Part shown: positions 17,639 to 26,594 of the stretch, piece by piece | Layout: each line of letters opens with the position of its first letter | Numbering within the stretch: the first letter of the stretch is position 1 | DNA from: Flavitalea plasmicola | GTDB lineage: Bacteria > Bacteroidota > Bacteroidia > Chitinophagales > Chitinophagaceae | DNA length: 64,000 bases | Assembly (NCBI RefSeq): GCF_030546645.1 | Contig: NZ_JAUOTO010000003.1 | Location: 340,956-404,955, forward strand | Direction: 5' to 3' | Position numbers and translations under genes: made by a program | The notes under the pieces: generated by a model | The model's input: the letters and a program-made list of their open reading frames with translations, nothing else | What the model was told of the DNA's origin: nothing | Databases searched by the model: none

Positions 17639-19114
17639 ATGAGTAAAGAAATCACAAGCCGAGCACAGGATTATTCCAGGTGGTATAATGATCTGGTCAT
17701 CAAAGGCAGCCTGGCCGACCATTCCGGCGTCAAGGGATGCATGGTGATCAAGCCTTATGGGTTTGCCCTTTGGGAGAACATGCGGGACCAGCTGGACAGG
17801 ATGTTCAAAGACACGGGACATGTCAATGCCTATTTCCCCCTGTTCATACCGAAAAGTTTTCTCAGCAAGGAAGCTGCGCACGTGGAAGGCTTTGCCAAAG
17901 AGTGCGCAGTGGTCACCCATTACAGGTTGAAGAACGATCCCAATGGGGGAGGGGTGATCGTGGATCCCGAGGCGAAGCTGGAAGAGGAGCTGATCGTCCG
18001 CCCCACCAGCGAAACGATCATCTGGAATACCTATAAGGGATGGATCCGCAGCTACCGGGACCTGCCCCTGCTCATTAACCAATGGGCCAATGTCGTTCGG
18101 TGGGAAATGAGGACACGGCTTTTCCTGCGGACCGCCGAATTCCTCTGGCAGGAAGGTCATACGGCCCATGCTACTGCTGACGAGGCCATTGCCGAGGCAC
18201 GCCAGATGCTGGACATATATGCCACTTTTGCCGAAGAGTACATGGCCTTGCCCGTCATCCGGGGCGTTAAAACGGAAAGCGAACGCTTTGCAGGCGCAGT
18301 GGACACCTATTGTATAGAGGCGCTCATGCAGGATGGCAAGGCCCTGCAGGCAGGCACCTCCCACTTTTTGGGACAGAACTTTGCCAAGGCCTTCGACGTA
18401 AAATTTTCCGATAAGGATAATCAGCTGGAATACGTATGGGCCACCAGCTGGGGTGTAAGCACCCGGCTCATCGGCGGATTGGTCATGGCTCACAGCGATG
18501 ACGATGGACTGATACTGCCTCCCCGTATCGCACCGCTGCAGGCTGTTATCGTCCCCATTTATAAGGGAGAGGAAAGAAAGGACCTGCTGGACGCCAAAGG
18601 CAGGGAGCTGGCTGCACAGCTGAAGGCTGCGGGCATCCGGGTGAAATTCGACGACAATGACAACGCGCGCCCGGGGTGGAAATTCGCGGAATATGAAATG
18701 AAAGGCGTTCCTGTCCGCATTGCCATGGGTTTGCGTGACCTGGACAACCAGGTGGTCGAGATCGTCCGTCGCGACTCGAAGGAGAAAGTATCCGTTCCGA
18801 TGGAAGGTCTGTCCGGCTATGTCTCCGCTTTACTGGAATCGATCCAAAAGGCCATGTTTGACAAGGCGCTTGCTTACCGTGATCAGCACATCACTAAAGT
18901 GGACACCTGGGAAGAATTTGAAAAAGTGCTGAACGAAAAAGGCGGGTTCGTCCTCGCACATTGGGACGGCACGCCTGCAACCGAGGCGGCCATCAAGGAA
19001 AAGACCCAGGCGACCATCCGTTGTATACCCCTCGACAATCCTGCCGAAGAGGGAAAATGTATTTTGACGGGTGCACCGAGCCGCCAGCGGGTGCTTTTTG
19101 CAATGGCTTATTAG
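17639..19114 (+). CDS. proS: Prolyl-tRNA synthetase (archaeal/eukaryal-type, short form)
   Basis: 491 residues, the length of the ProS type 3 form without the editing insertion. Class II motif 2 is at NVVRWEMRT...[16 protein letters not shown], and motif 3 is [20 protein letters not shown]. An anticodon-binding domain follows ([10 protein letters not shown]...) and then a C-terminal zinc-like domain ending in AMAY. It charges tRNA-Pro with proline in the cytoplasm. It is divergent from the lipoprotein gene and is followed by its own terminator. Confidence 0.97.
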   Translation: MSKEITSRAQDYSRWYNDLVIKGSLADHSGVKGCMVIKPYGFALWENMRDQLDRMFKDTGHVNAYFPLFIPKSFLSKEAAHVEGFAKECAVVTHYRLKNDPNGGGVIVDPEAKLEEELIVRPTSETIIWNTYKGWIRSYRDLPLLINQWANVVRWEMRTRLFLRTAEFLWQEGHTAHATADEAIAEARQMLDIYATFAEEYMALPVIRGVKTESERFAGAVDTYCIEALMQDGKALQAGTSHFLGQNFAKAFDVKFSDKDNQLEYVWATSWGVSTRLIGGLVMAHSDDDGLILPPRIAPLQAVIVPIYKGEERKDLLDAKGRELAAQLKAAGIRVKFDDNDNARPGWKFAEYEMKGVPVRIAMGLRDLDNQVVEIVRRDSKEKVSVPMEGLSGYVSALLESIQKAMFDKALAYRDQHITKVDTWEEFEKVLNEKGGFVLAHWDGTPATEAAIKEKTQATIRCIPLDNPAEEGKCILTGAPSRQRVLFAMAY

Positions 19115-19151
19115 ACAGTAATTTATATTAGATATGCCCTTTTTAAGGGGT

Positions 19152-19190
19152 AAATAGTCAGGATCATCATTGATACCTGGCTATTTTTTT
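19152..19190 (+). terminator. Intrinsic terminator after proS
   Basis: An 11-bp stem (AAATAGTCAGG/CCTGGCTATTT with one G-T pair) and a 13-nt loop, followed by a run of T. Confidence 0.8.
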
Positions 19191-19214
19191 TACTTTCAGG
19201 TAAATTTTAATTTC

Positions 19215-19670
19215 ATGGAAACCAATACGACCAGCTTATTCGAGCTTCAGGTGGATCACGAGGCATCCATTTACCTCAGAGATGCGGCCCGTTGGGCCAA
19301 ATTCCTGGCGATCATGGGCTTCATCGGCTGCGGGTTCTGCCTGCTGGCAGGCATCGGGCTGGGTGCGGGCACGTCCGGCGATCTCAGCACCCTGGGGGCA
19401 TCCTCCGGCATGCGATATATGAGCGGGACAGCCATTGCCATCGTCTATTTCATCATCGCGCTTTTGTATTTCTTTCCCTGCCTCTACACTTTCAATTTCG
19501 CCAGGAAGATCCAGGCAGCGCTGAGGAGCAATGACCAGGTCCAGCTGAACGAAGGCTTCAGGAACCTGAAAGCCTGCTACCGCTTCCTGGGAATATTGAC
19601 GGCCATTTGGCTCGGTCTGATGGCCATCGTGCTACTTTTCACCATCACCGTCGCTATATTCCGCCGCTGA
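19215..19670 (+). CDS. DUF5362-like small membrane protein
   Basis: 151 residues from ATG 19215. Three or four hydrophobic helices (about 29-52, 70-98, 118-145) and a charged loop (FARKIQAALRSNDQVQLNEGFRNL) match my recollection of the Bacteroidota DUF5362 family. The N-terminal cytoplasmic stretch is about 25 residues. No catalytic residues are evident. It converges with the RDD gene 3 nt away. The function is unknown. Confidence 0.7.
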   Translation: METNTTSLFELQVDHEASIYLRDAARWAKFLAIMGFIGCGFCLLAGIGLGAGTSGDLSTLGASSGMRYMSGTAIAIVYFIIALLYFFPCLYTFNFARKIQAALRSNDQVQLNEGFRNLKACYRFLGILTAIWLGLMAIVLLFTITVAIFRR

Positions 19671-19673
19671 TCC

Positions 19674-20429
19674 TTATTGAGTGGAATAGTAGTTGTAATC
19701 CTTCAAAAGGGTCTCCAGGAAGTCGAGGGAGTCCTGGTCGCTTTCGATCCGAAGCTTCGACTTGATCCGCTCTCCAATGCGCATGGAGAGATCATAATCT
19801 CTCTTTTTCGCCACTGTGTTGATGATGCTCTTCAGCGTGTTGATGTCCTTGTCGGTCAATTGCATTACCTGCGGGAACCTTGGCCTGTAATCATTTTCCA
19901 GCTCGGTGAATACCGTATCTTCCCATGACGTATGTGTGCGCGTATCTATGATAATAGTGCCTGCGATCAGGTCGCCAATGCGTTGGGTATGGGGTGTGGA
20001 GATCACACTCGCCAGGCCTCCGAAAAGGAATATAGCGCACCACCAGGGCAGGGCTCCGAATGCGATGGATGGCATGATCCATACAGGGAAATCCGCCAAC
20101 CGGAATACCCAGCGGATCAGGTATTGGCTGAGCGACGGCTGTCCTCCGTCCAGGGTGATCACCTTGATCGACATCGCCTTTTTCCCCACCGTCTGCCCAT
20201 TCATGGTGATCTCGCAGATCAGGTGATAAAAGAGGGGAGGGAGGCCTGCCAGCACATAGATCCATTCCCTTTCACCCGACATGGCAACATTCAGCAGCTT
20301 GCTCATGAACAGGTAATAAGCTATCAGGATCACAAAGTCGATCATCCACGCGAGAAATCGTTTGTGAAAAGGTGTGATGGCGAATTCCACCTCTATGTTG
20401 AAACCGGTGTCTAGTTTTACTAATGGCAT
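19674..20429 (-). CDS. RDD-family membrane protein
   Basis: 251 residues. The RDD signature starts at about residue 22 (HKRFLAWMIDFVIL, with R, D and D in the usual spacing), followed by four hydrophobic segments to about 140 and the second motif GQTVGKKAMSIKV. The C-terminal 80 residues are charged and cytoplasmic. RDD proteins are linked to ion transport or membrane stress, without a settled role. It diverges from the SpoIIM-DUF58 operon, and the same pairing is common in related genomes, suggesting a shared function. Confidence 0.88.
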   Translation of the reverse strand: MPLVKLDTGFNIEVEFAITPFHKRFLAWMIDFVILIAYYLFMSKLLNVAMSGEREWIYVLAGLPPLFYHLICEITMNGQTVGKKAMSIKVITLDGGQPSLSQYLIRWVFRLADFPVWIMPSIAFGALPWWCAIFLFGGLASVISTPHTQRIGDLIAGTIIIDTRTHTSWEDTVFTELENDYRPRFPQVMQLTDKDINTLKSIINTVAKKRDYDLSMRIGERIKSKLRIESDQDSLDFLETLLKDYNYYSTQ

Positions 20430-20508
20430 AGATCGGGGTAGGGGGAATTATAATTATCAGATATAACTTACTATATTTATCCGTAAATATAAAGCTAAAT
20501 CTTCCTAC

Positions 20509-21459
20509 GTGCGAGAAGGTCTTTTTATTAAGAAAAATATTGATAAGTGGAAGCAGTATCAATACGAGCCTGCGACGGACCCGGACGAAATGGCCGGACA
20601 GTTCACGGAGTTGGTGAATGATCTGGGCTATTCCAAAACATTCTATCCGCATAGTAAAGTCACCCTGTACCTCAACGGACTCGCTTCACGGATCTACCTG
20701 GGGATCTACCGCAATAAGAAAGAGCAGGTATCCCGCATCCTCAGTTTCTGGAAAACAGAGTTGCCCACCGTCGTAAGGAGATACCACCGTGAAATATTTT
20801 ATTCTTTTCTTGTTTTTACACTTTTTGCCATCCTCGCCGCTTTTTCGGCTGCTCATGACGAGACTTTTGTGCGCGGTGTCCTGGGCGACCGTTATATGGA
20901 CATGACGGAAGAGAATATCGCGAAAGGCGACCCGTTCGGCGTGTACAAACACCAGGACCAGCTGAGCATGTTCACCTGGATAGCAGTGAACAATATAAAG
21001 GTATCCTTTATGGTATTCGTCAGCGGCTTCATCCTTTCCATCGGTACGATCTGGCAGCTGTTTAACAACGGCGTCATGCTGGGAGCTTTCCAATACTATT
21101 TTTTTGCAAAAGGACTCGGCTGGCAGTCCATACTAGTCATCTGGATCCATGGCACGCTGGAGATATCTTCCATCATCATCGCGGGCGGCGCAGGCTTCAT
21201 CCTGGGTAACAGTATCCTCTTCCCGGGTACGCACCGGCGTCTGCATTCCTTAAAACGAGGTGCAAAAGACGGAGTGAAACTGATGATCGGACTGGTCCCC
21301 ATATTTATTGTCGCCGCCTTCCTGGAAGGATTCGTCACACGTTATTCTACGATGCCTGTATGGCTCAGCATCATGATATTGGCTGCATCTTTGGGCTTTA
21401 TTGTCTGGTACTTTATCATCTATCCCCGTCGATTTGAACCCCCCACTCCTACATATTAA
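20509..21459 (+). CDS. Stage II sporulation protein M (SpoIIM)-like membrane protein, GTG start
   Basis: 316 residues. The start is GTG at 20509; the resulting N-terminus (REGLFIKKN, then the EPATDPDEMAGQF block) aligns with homologue N-termini as I recall them, so the unusual start is well supported. Six or so TM helices follow the 90-residue cytoplasmic head, with the conserved NNIKVSFMVFVSGF and NNGVMLGAF motifs. The organism is not expected to sporulate; in Bacteroidota this protein travels with MoxR/DUF58 genes, as here. It is the first gene of a five-gene operon. Confidence 0.88.
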   Translation: MREGLFIKKNIDKWKQYQYEPATDPDEMAGQFTELVNDLGYSKTFYPHSKVTLYLNGLASRIYLGIYRNKKEQVSRILSFWKTELPTVVRRYHREIFYSFLVFTLFAILAAFSAAHDETFVRGVLGDRYMDMTEENIAKGDPFGVYKHQDQLSMFTWIAVNNIKVSFMVFVSGFILSIGTIWQLFNNGVMLGAFQYYFFAKGLGWQSILVIWIHGTLEISSIIIAGGAGFILGNSILFPGTHRRLHSLKRGAKDGVKLMIGLVPIFIVAAFLEGFVTRYSTMPVWLSIMILAASLGFIVWYFIIYPRRFEPPTPTY

Positions 21460-22333
21460 ATATTACCTCCACCCGGCTGCCCTCACCGTGCTCTTTCTGC
21501 TTGCTGTCCTGCATAGCCCGGCTCAGCGGCATGGAAGACGTCACGCGACGCGTCATTCCGCCAGCATGCCGGATTCGGTCAATACCGCCGACGAAGAGAT
21601 CCGACCATTTGTCACCGACACGACGACGGCGACCATCGATGGCACTGAACATCATGCCGACACGACCGTCGCATCGGAAGTTACCGGGGCGACGACGGCC
21701 CCTCCTGAAAAAGAGGAGGAACCGCCCCTGGAATTGCGGAGTATTCCCGACAGCACTATCCGCAACCTGAAAAAGCAACGTGATTTTGCTTATGCCAACG
21801 ATTCCGCCTACTGGAAACGTCCTGCCAAAGATGGCCCATCGGACGAAACATTCTTCAGGCTGCTGGACAGCAAAGCCTTTCTTTATTTCATTTATATATT
21901 TTTTGGAGGCGTGCTGGTTTACGCCTTGTATAAGATCATTTCGGAAAATAATCTTCGTTTTTTCTACAAAAAGCCGGTCAAACTGGGCGTGGGTCCACTG
22001 GCGGAGGCGGAGTTGCCGGAAGAAGACCTTGACCAGCTGTTGAAAAAAGCAATGGATCAGCGCGATCACCGTTTGGCTACCCGATACCTTTATCTGAAAA
22101 CGCTTCGCATGCTGGAAGCCCGGGAGCTGATACGATGGCATATCCGAAGCACCGATGAGGAATACGCGCGCCAAATGGATATAAGGCCCCAGGGCGAAAG
22201 CTTTCGAAGGGTAATGGGCGCTTATGAAAGGGTGTGGTATGGGAAATTCTCCCTCAGCGACCAGCAGTTCGCCCGTTTGTTACAATATTTCCAGGACTTT
22301 CATACATCCATCGAGCACTCCAGACGCGCATGA
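21401..22333 (+). CDS. DUF4129 domain membrane protein
   Basis: Up to 310 residues. A hydrophobic N-terminal signal segment (AALTVLFLLAVL) leads to a low-complexity Thr/Asp/Glu-rich periplasmic part, one TM helix (about 165-185, FLYFIYIFFGGVLVYALY) and a cytoplasmic helical DUF4129 domain (YLYLKTLRMLEARELI, then YERVWYGKFSLSDQQF). The start is uncertain: ATG 21401 overlaps the previous gene by 59 nt, while an in-frame TTG at 21434 gives a neater signal peptide. The DUF4129 family is usually coupled to MoxR/DUF58 systems. The stop overlaps the next ATG (ATGA). Confidence 0.82.
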   Translation: MSGTLSSIPVDLNPPLLHIKYYLHPAALTVLFLLAVLHSPAQRHGRRHATRHSASMPDSVNTADEEIRPFVTDTTTATIDGTEHHADTTVASEVTGATTAPPEKEEEPPLELRSIPDSTIRNLKKQRDFAYANDSAYWKRPAKDGPSDETFFRLLDSKAFLYFIYIFFGGVLVYALYKIISENNLRFFYKKPVKLGVGPLAEAELPEEDLDQLLKKAMDQRDHRLATRYLYLKTLRMLEARELIRWHIRSTDEEYARQMDIRPQGESFRRVMGAYERVWYGKFSLSDQQFARLLQYFQDFHTSIEHSRRA

Positions 22334-23523
22334 GAAAAAGCTACCGCATCATATGGCTGATGTTATTCTTACTTCCCATGTTGTCCTGCAACCGGGGCAG
22401 CGGCAGAAAAAAACTGAACGACCGGATAACTTTCAGGCGAAAGGATAAGATACCCTATGGGACTTTTGTCGCCTATGAAAGCCTCCAATACCTGTTCCCG
22501 AACGCCGAAATAACCATCAACAAAACAAACTTTGCCACCCTTGCGCAAGGCGAGGGCGGAAAAAAAGCGCTGATCTTCATCGGCCAAAGTGCTACGATGG
22601 ACGCTTCGCAGGTCAATGCCATGTTGAGCTTTGTCGGGCAAGGTAATCATGTATTTATTTCTTCTTTTTATTTTGATGATTCATTGCTGCATGCATTGAA
22701 TTTACGGACGGGCGGCAACGCCAACGTCCTTACAGCAGAGGAGGGACTGCGGGTCAGCGTATTGCAGCCCATCACCAATGACTCTTTGTCGTTTGCCTAT
22801 CCCGGCGCAGCCATTGACAATTACGTCGATTCGCTGGACCCCGTTTACGCCACCGTGTTGGGCAGGAATGAGCAGGGACGGCCCAATCTGGTGAAGTTCA
22901 GCTACAAGGGAGGAGGATCGATCTTACTTCATTTTGCGCCTATGGCATTCACTAATTTCTTTCTGCTGCATAAGAACAACAAAGCGTATTACGATAATGT
23001 CCTTTCCTACATCCCGAACAATGTCAATGAAGTCCTGTGGGATGAGAACTTTCGTTATGGCGATGACGGCGGCAAAAGCTCCTTTTCCGCCCTTCGGTAT
23101 ATCCTGAACAGCCGCCCGCTGGCCATATCTTTCTGGCTCCTGTTGGGACTGCTGCTGATCATCTATCTTATAGAGTCCAAGCGGAGACAGCGGATCGTAC
23201 CTGTGATAGAGGGTTTGCGCAATAATTCCCTGGACTTTATCACGACCATCGGCCGCTTGTATTACCAGCGGAGGGACAACCAGAACCTGGTTGTCAAAAT
23301 GGCCACCCATTTCCAGGATCATATCCGGACAAAATATAACCTGTCCATACATATGACTGACGAAGGATTTGCGGATCGCCTGGCTTATAAGACGGGCATT
23401 TCAAAAGAGTTCCTGAGCATCCTGACAGAGGATCTCCTGCGTTTGCAGGACAGCCCTGCTGTGTCGGATGAAGAGCTGCTGACATTGAATAATAAACTGG
23501 AAGAATTTTATAAACAAGGATAA
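22330..23523 (+). CDS. DUF4350-type membrane lipoprotein
   Basis: 397 residues from ATG 22330, which overlaps the upstream TGA. A lipobox-like MLSC lies near residue 20. The periplasmic part starts with IPYGTFVAYESLQYLFP and GKKALIFIGQS, typical of DUF4350. One TM helix lies near 267-288 (FWLLLGLLLIIYLI) before a cytoplasmic helical tail with IGRLYYQRRDNQNL. Its role is not known. It stands between DUF4129 and MoxR, so it probably belongs to the same membrane complex (inference). Confidence 0.82.
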   Translation: MRKSYRIIWLMLFLLPMLSCNRGSGRKKLNDRITFRRKDKIPYGTFVAYESLQYLFPNAEITINKTNFATLAQGEGGKKALIFIGQSATMDASQVNAMLSFVGQGNHVFISSFYFDDSLLHALNLRTGGNANVLTAEEGLRVSVLQPITNDSLSFAYPGAAIDNYVDSLDPVYATVLGRNEQGRPNLVKFSYKGGGSILLHFAPMAFTNFFLLHKNNKAYYDNVLSYIPNNVNEVLWDENFRYGDDGGKSSFSALRYILNSRPLAISFWLLLGLLLIIYLIESKRRQRIVPVIEGLRNNSLDFITTIGRLYYQRRDNQNLVVKMATHFQDHIRTKYNLSIHMTDEGFADRLAYKTGISKEFLSILTEDLLRLQDSPAVSDEELLTLNNKLEEFYKQG

Positions 23524-23525
23524 AT

Positions 23526-24503
23526 ATGGAAGAAAATCTGTTTGAACAACGTACTGATCTGGGTGAATTGCAGCAGGCTGTCGGAGAGCTCAAGCGGGAG
23601 ATAGGCAAAGTGATCGTAGGACAGGAGCAAATGATCGAATTATTGCTGGCAGGCATCCTGGCAGACGGACATATATTGATAGAAGGCGTACCCGGTGTGG
23701 CTAAGACACTGACGGCAAAACTGCTTAGCAGGGTGATCTCCGTGAATTTTTCCCGGATACAGTTTACACCCGACCTTATGCCCAGCGACGTCATCGGGAC
23801 CTCCATCTTCAACCCCCGGGAAAACACTTTCCAGTTCAAGCCGGGTCCCATCTTCAGCAATATCGTGCTGATCGACGAGATCAACAGGGCGCCCGCCAAG
23901 ACGCAATCGGCCCTCTTCGAAGTTATGGAAGAACGTCAGATCACTGTCGACGGTCAGACTCTCGTGATGGAGCCTCCGTTCATGGTGGTGGCGACGCAAA
24001 ACCCTATTGAACAGGAAGGCACCTACCACCTTCCGGAGGCGCAGCTCGACCGGTTTCTCTTCAAGATCAATGTAGGTTATCCCACGCAGGAGCAGGAGTT
24101 CCGCATCGTATCCGATCACCACCTGGCGCGCACAGAGAACCGCCTGGACCGCGTTCAGTCCGTATTATCTCCGGCAACCATTGAGACGCTGCGCAAAAAA
24201 GTGCATGGACTGGTCATCGAAGAGAAATTGATACAGTTCATCACATCCATTGTGGCGGCTACCCGCAATCATAAGGCGCTGTACCTGGGGGCTTCGCCCC
24301 GGGCTTCCATAGGTATCCTGAACGGCTCCAAGGCCCTGGCCGCCATGCGGGGGCGGGATTTTGTCATACCGGACGACATTGTATATATCGTTCCTGCCGT
24401 ATTGCGCCACCGGCTGGTGCTGGCGCCGGAAAGAGAAATGGAAGGAGCTTCAACGGATGATGTTATCAATGAGATCGTTCAATCCATCGAAATACCACGT
24501 TGA
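23526..24503 (+). CDS. MoxR-family AAA+ ATPase
   Basis: 325 residues. Walker A is GVPGVAKT (54-61). Walker B is near LIDEINRAP with the following helix, sensor 1 lies in ATQNPIEQEGTYHLPEAQLDRF, and the C-terminal lid includes GASPRASI. MoxR proteins act as chaperone-like ATPases on membrane or vWA-containing partners. The neighbouring DUF58 protein, encoded with a 1-nt overlap (TGATG), is the usual partner. Confidence 0.95.
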   Translation: MEENLFEQRTDLGELQQAVGELKREIGKVIVGQEQMIELLLAGILADGHILIEGVPGVAKTLTAKLLSRVISVNFSRIQFTPDLMPSDVIGTSIFNPRENTFQFKPGPIFSNIVLIDEINRAPAKTQSALFEVMEERQITVDGQTLVMEPPFMVVATQNPIEQEGTYHLPEAQLDRFLFKINVGYPTQEQEFRIVSDHHLARTENRLDRVQSVLSPATIETLRKKVHGLVIEEKLIQFITSIVAATRNHKALYLGASPRASIGILNGSKALAAMRGRDFVIPDDIVYIVPAVLRHRLVLAPEREMEGASTDDVINEIVQSIEIPR

Positions 24504-25843
24504 TGATTAAACGATTTTATAAATCCCTGTTTTTTTCCCGCCGCTGGTATGCGTTGTGGGTAGGGGTGATCCTGCTTTTTATATTGTCCTATTGGATCAG
24601 CCTGCTTTTTGTCGTTTCCCAGCTGATAGCCCTGTTCATTTTTGTCGCGAGCACGCTGGACTATCTGGTCCTCTTTTCCCGTAAGCAACCCGTAGAGGTC
24701 CAACGCCAGCTGCCGGAGCGGTTCAGCAACGGGGATCATAACCCGGTGAAGCTGGTGGTGACGAACCAATACCCTTTCAGGGTGTCCTACCGTATCATCG
24801 ACGAGTTGCCGGACCAGTTCCAGCGAAGGGATTTCCACCTGGACGGCGTCCTGAAGCCGGGCGAGACTATCGGGCTGTCCTACGGGCTGCGGCCGACGCA
24901 GCGGGGAGAATATGTCTTCCATGATATCAACGTTTATATAAAAAGCCCGTTTGGTCTCATCGTGCGACGAAAGGTCCTTCCCGCTGAAAAAATGGTGAGG
25001 GTGCTGCCGTCTTATTTCACCCTGCGGAAATATGAGCTCCAGGCATTTTCGAGCAACCTGGCCGAGAGCGGCAATAAAAGGATGCGCAAGCAGGGACAAA
25101 GCCTCGAGTTCGAACAGATAAAGGAATACGTCACCGGGGACGATATCCGGAGCCTCAACTGGAAAGCCACGGCCCGTAAGGGCGGACAGCTGATGGTGAA
25201 TAACTTCACGGATGAAAAGAGCCAGCAGGTCTATTGTCTCATCGACAAGGGGCGCATCATGAAAATGCCTTTCGAAGGCATCAGCCTCCTGGACTATGCG
25301 ATCAACGCGACGCTCATTCTTTCCCGGGTAGCGCTCATCAGGCAAGACAAAGCCGGGCTCGTAACTTTTGCCGATCAGATAGGGACCTTTCTTCCCGCCG
25401 GGAGAAAAGCCTTGCAGATGAGCAATATCCTGGATATCCTCTATAACCAGCAGACTAAATTCCTTGAGACGGATTACGAAAGGCTGCACGCCCTCATTCG
25501 CACCCGCATCACGCAGCGGAGCCTTCTCATACTATTCACCAATTTTGAATCCCTGTCAGGCCTCCAAAGACAAATGCCCTATATCCGGGCCATCGCCAGG
25601 AGCCATTTATTGCTGGTGGTGTTTTTCGAGAACACAGGTCTGCAGCAGGTGCGCACGTCCCCGGCAGAAGATATCGAAGGGCTGTATATAAAGACCATTG
25701 CCGAAAAATTCGCTTATGAGAAAAGGCTGATCGTCAAGGAGCTGAACAGGCATGGTATTGCCACTATACTCACCGCACCCGAGCACCTCACCGTCCAGAC
25801 CGTCAACAGATACCTGGAAATAAAGGCACGTTTGGCGATTTGA
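24503..25843 (+). CDS. DUF58 domain protein (vWA-like)
   Basis: 446 residues from ATG 24503, whose A is the last base of the moxR stop. Two N-terminal TM helices (about 15-60) come first. A beta-rich region follows (VSYRIIDELP), then the DUF58 signature GDDIRSLNWKATARKG near 211-226 and a vWA-like fold (YCLIDKGRIM, ILFTNFESLSGL). The protein probably faces the cytoplasm behind a membrane anchor and is the client or effector of MoxR. It is the last gene of the operon. Confidence 0.92.
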   Translation: MIKRFYKSLFFSRRWYALWVGVILLFILSYWISLLFVVSQLIALFIFVASTLDYLVLFSRKQPVEVQRQLPERFSNGDHNPVKLVVTNQYPFRVSYRIIDELPDQFQRRDFHLDGVLKPGETIGLSYGLRPTQRGEYVFHDINVYIKSPFGLIVRRKVLPAEKMVRVLPSYFTLRKYELQAFSSNLAESGNKRMRKQGQSLEFEQIKEYVTGDDIRSLNWKATARKGGQLMVNNFTDEKSQQVYCLIDKGRIMKMPFEGISLLDYAINATLILSRVALIRQDKAGLVTFADQIGTFLPAGRKALQMSNILDILYNQQTKFLETDYERLHALIRTRITQRSLLILFTNFESLSGLQRQMPYIRAIARSHLLLVVFFENTGLQQVRTSPAEDIEGLYIKTIAEKFAYEKRLIVKELNRHGIATILTAPEHLTVQTVNRYLEIKARLAI

Positions 25844-25875
25844 CTTCCGGCCGCCGGACCTGTGAACCGTTTTTG

Positions 25876-25883
25876 TACCTTTG
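25876..25883 (+). promoter_or_regulatory. -7 promoter box very close to truB
   Basis: TACCTTTG, a perfect match only 6 nt before the truB ATG at 25890. The message would be leaderless or nearly so if this box is used. Confidence 0.55.
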
Positions 25884-25889
25884 CGCCCG

Positions 25890-26594
25890 ATGCAACAAAA
25901 CCATACAGACAACAATCCCTTTGCAGAAGGACAGGTAATGCTTATCGACAAGCCGCTGAACTGGACCTCCTTCGACGTGGTAAGGAAATTAAGAGGCATG
26001 GTAAAGACAAAAAAGGTGGGTCATGCAGGCACCCTTGATCCTCTGGCCACGGGGTTGCTGATCGTCTGCACGGGAAAATATACCAAAAAGATCAACGAAT
26101 ATATGGCGCAGGAAAAGGAGTACACCGGCAGTATTACCCTGGGCGCCACTACTCCTACTTTCGACCTGGAAAGCGAACCGGAAAATTTCAGGGATTTTTC
26201 CGGCATTACCCTGGAGATCGTGCAGCAGGCTGTCGTCGGGTTCACCGGGCTGATAGAGCAGGTGCCGCCCATCCATTCGGCCATTAAAAAGGACGGCCAG
26301 CGGGTGTATGAGCTGGCGCGAAAAGGCAAAGAGGTAAAGCTGGACCCGCGACCGGTGACCATCCACGTTTTCGAGATCACCGGCTTCCATCTGCCACTGG
26401 TGCATTTCCGGGTGGTTTGCTCAACGGGGACCTATATCCGAAGCCTCGCCAATGACGTGGGCGCTGCCCTTGGTTGCGGAGGATATCTCAGCAGTCTCTG
26501 CCGCACGCGCATCGGCTCCTTTCACCTGGAGCAGGCCATGAATATAGAAGAGGCGGGGAAATATATCCGGGAGCGACTGGCTGCCCTATCTTAA
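25890..26594 (+). CDS. truB: tRNA pseudouridine synthase B
   Basis: 234 residues. Motif I carries the catalytic Asp (GHAGTLDPLATG, D50). The substrate motifs IDKPLNWTSFDVV (19-31) and GTYIRSLANDVG are intact. It makes pseudouridine 55 in tRNA T-loops. The ATG at 25890 keeps the family lead EGQVMLIDKP; a TTG at 25881 lies inside the promoter box and was rejected. It has no PUA-like extension, which is normal for the phylum. It converges with the Omp85 gene with a 4-nt overlap. Confidence 0.95.
   Translation: MQQNHTDNNPFAEGQVMLIDKPLNWTSFDVVRKLRGMVKTKKVGHAGTLDPLATGLLIVCTGKYTKKINEYMAQEKEYTGSITLGATTPTFDLESEPENFRDFSGITLEIVQQAVVGFTGLIEQVPPIHSAIKKDGQRVYELARKGKEVKLDPRPVTIHVFEITGFHLPLVHFRVVCSTGTYIRSLANDVGAALGCGGYLSSLCRTRIGSFHLEQAMNIEEAGKYIRERLAALS

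Noticed and set aside
17597-18493. Open frame (298 codons) on the minus strand across proS
   Set aside because: Antisense to an intact prolyl-tRNA synthetase.
24479-25489. Open frame (336 codons) on the minus strand across the DUF58 gene
   Set aside because: Shadow of a real gene; no family match, and it crosses the moxR-DUF58 junction.
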